Made by a program: the position numbers and the translations under genes. The notes beneath the pieces are model-generated. The model was not told the DNA's origin and ran no database searches. It saw only the letters and a list, made by a program, of their open reading frames with translations. From Coriaria nepalensis (Eukaryota > Streptophyta > Magnoliopsida > Cucurbitales > Coriariaceae), in contig CP114498.1 in assembly GCA_027186245.1 (NCBI GenBank), forward strand, positions 4,161,501 to 4,225,500: 64,000 bases of DNA, written 5' to 3'. Of this stretch, positions 62,601 to 64,000 are shown piece after piece; the stretch's first letter is position 1; every line of letters starts with the position of its first letter.

Positions 62601-64000
62601 ACGACATTAATAGATAAATGACTTCCATTGGCTATTTAAACATGTGAGGTATCATAATATGGGCGAATATTAGAAAGAGCATTAGAAGAACATGTCATAT
62701 GATTAGACGCACCAGAATCAACAAGCCAAAACTAAGGTGATCTATTTTTACCTTATAGCCCTAAGGTAGAAAAAGTAGAGATAATCATCTATTGCACTAT
62801 ATCGGGAGTAAGCGAAGTTTGAGCTACCAAAGGAGGTGAAGAAGTGTGATGCCAGCAGAATAAGCAGTAGCGGCTTGATTATGAGGTCAAATGGTACACT
62901 CTTTGATAATATAACCAGGCTTCTTACAGTAGTTGTAAAATTTCTTACCACAATTTGCAATAAGATGACCATACTTCTTGCAGTAGAAGCACTAGATTTT
63001 GCGCATATCTCGACCATTTCCTTTCCCGTGAGCGACACAAGTAACTAGATTAGACTAGGCTATTTGCAAACTAGCCTGTGTAAGAATAAATTGCTCTTCC
63101 CACAGTAATTCCTCAAAACAATCATCCAATGATAGAGGAGGAACCTGATTCGTGAAATTAGAATGAGTAACTTCAAATTCAGGCCATAAATTCATAAGGA
63201 ATTGGTCCCTCTTACTTTGTTAATGAACCGCCTAAACATTAGAGAGAGAAGTAGAAGGGACCTTTACATAAATTATGTCAAAAAGGTCTACCCATAAATT
63301 CTCAAACCTAGAAAAATACTCTTGAATAGATAGACTGCCTTGATTATAGTTGGAAACTCATATTCCAACTGAAAACGGCGTGCAATGTTGTCCTTAGTAT
63401 AAACCTTCCTCAAATGCTCCTACATTATTTTTGTAGTTTTATAGGGTTTTAAAAATAGCATGATAAGAGGATCAGCAAACCTTAGAATCCATATCATTAC
63501 TTGAGCATCCTTAATCTTCCATACTACTAGTTCCTTAGGATCCGTAAAAGCTGGAGAACTACCATCTATATGACCCCACAAATGTTTGCTTGTGGCAAAC
63601 ACTTCGAACTAAATTCACAAGCAGAATAATTTTTGCTTGTGAATTGAACCATAAAAGAGTTGGATCCGTTGGTAGTCATTATAAAATAGCTAGCAAGAAT
63701 ATAATGAATAAAAGTGTCTGACATGTCAAAATTCCACTTGAGATTGGATGACTTGAGAATTGTAGAATTAACTTGCACCAAAATTTTCAAAAGCGTGTCT
63801 TGTAAATTAGCACCAAAATGTGTCTCATAAATTAAGGACCCAAAGAAACGTGTCTAGTAAATAAATAACCTAAGAAAAAAAAATGAAGAACTCAAGCTAA
63901 GGAAGAATACTGAACCTAATGAAGAATCACCTCTGACTGAAGCAAGTAACCCAAAGAGATCGCACCACCGCAACTTCAAATGATTAACCTCTGAAAATCT
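59470..64000 (-). mobile_element. Ty1/Copia element, minus strand, 3' LTR present, 5' end beyond window
   Basis: From right to left: gag about 63,790-63,100 (HLWGHIDGSSPAFTDPKELV); two zinc knuckles near 63,003-62,880 (CFYCKKYGHLIANC, then YCKKPGYIIKEC); protease near 62,735-62,690 (FWLVDSGASNHMTC, core intact); pre-integrase block 62,476-62,200; integrase to about 61,560; RT 61,147-60,590 (VIGYRWVYSIKL, QMDVKNAFLHGDL, and LVYVDDIVITG near 60,626-60,594, intact); RNase H to about 59,750. Several stops and frame changes. It meets the Gypsy remains at its 3' LTR. Confidence 0.87.

Overview
The window is nuclear DNA of a flowering plant, and the gene content fits a eudicot. It is AT-rich, the genes have many GT-AG introns, and the families are plant-specific or plant-typical (WRKY, land-plant glycerol-3-phosphate acyltransferase, FCA-related RRM-WW protein, short atypical bHLH). 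Long intergenic stretches are full of decayed LTR retrotransposons, Mutator-like remnants and tandem repeats. The species cannot be named from the sequence.

Layout. 1-10,784 (+): most of a NOL10/EDA7-type nucleolar WD-repeat gene (14 visible exons; the 5' end is left of the window), with a complete but dead Ty1/Copia element at 3,243-8,223 in one intron, bounded by a 5-bp target duplication. 12,666-13,213: a MULE-type MITE. 13.8-18.7 kb: a decayed Mutator/Ulp1-type (DUF1985) remnant, an 83-bp tandem array, inverted copies of that repeat, short hairpins, a 360-bp direct repeat pair and a possible two-exon small gene on the minus strand. 20,432-20,725 (+): a short atypical bHLH gene. 22-31 kb: LTR-like sequence, a broken Ty3/Gypsy fragment and a broken Copia fragment. 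32,522-34,730 (+): a group IIc WRKY gene closest to WRKY23. 35.9-40.8 kb (-): an FCA-related (SISTER OF FCA-like) gene with four in-frame stops and damaged splice sites, probably a pseudogene. It diverges from a CCHC zinc-knuckle gene at 41,749-44,035 (+). 45.4-47.6 kb: a foldback structure whose about 190-bp repeats point inward to a telomere-like TTTAGGG core. 50,441-52,831 (+): a GPAT2/3-type acyltransferase gene. 53.9-54.2 kb: a 128-bp tandem duplication ending in a hairpin. 56-64 kb (-): a decayed Gypsy pol region abutted by a Copia element that runs to the right edge.

The genes do not form a pathway; this is ordinary plant gene order with unrelated neighbours. The intact-looking genes cover ribosome biogenesis (NOL10), growth and transcription control (bHLH, WRKY), RNA binding (zinc knuckle) and lipid polyester or membrane lipid synthesis (GPAT). 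I found no convincing new biological system. The strongest unexplained structures are the foldback with telomere-like core (45.4-47.6 kb), the 83-bp array with inverted copies (14.5-17.2 kb) and the decayed FCA-related gene. All exon limits were read by eye from reading frame, splice consensus and remembered family similarity; no search or alignment was run.
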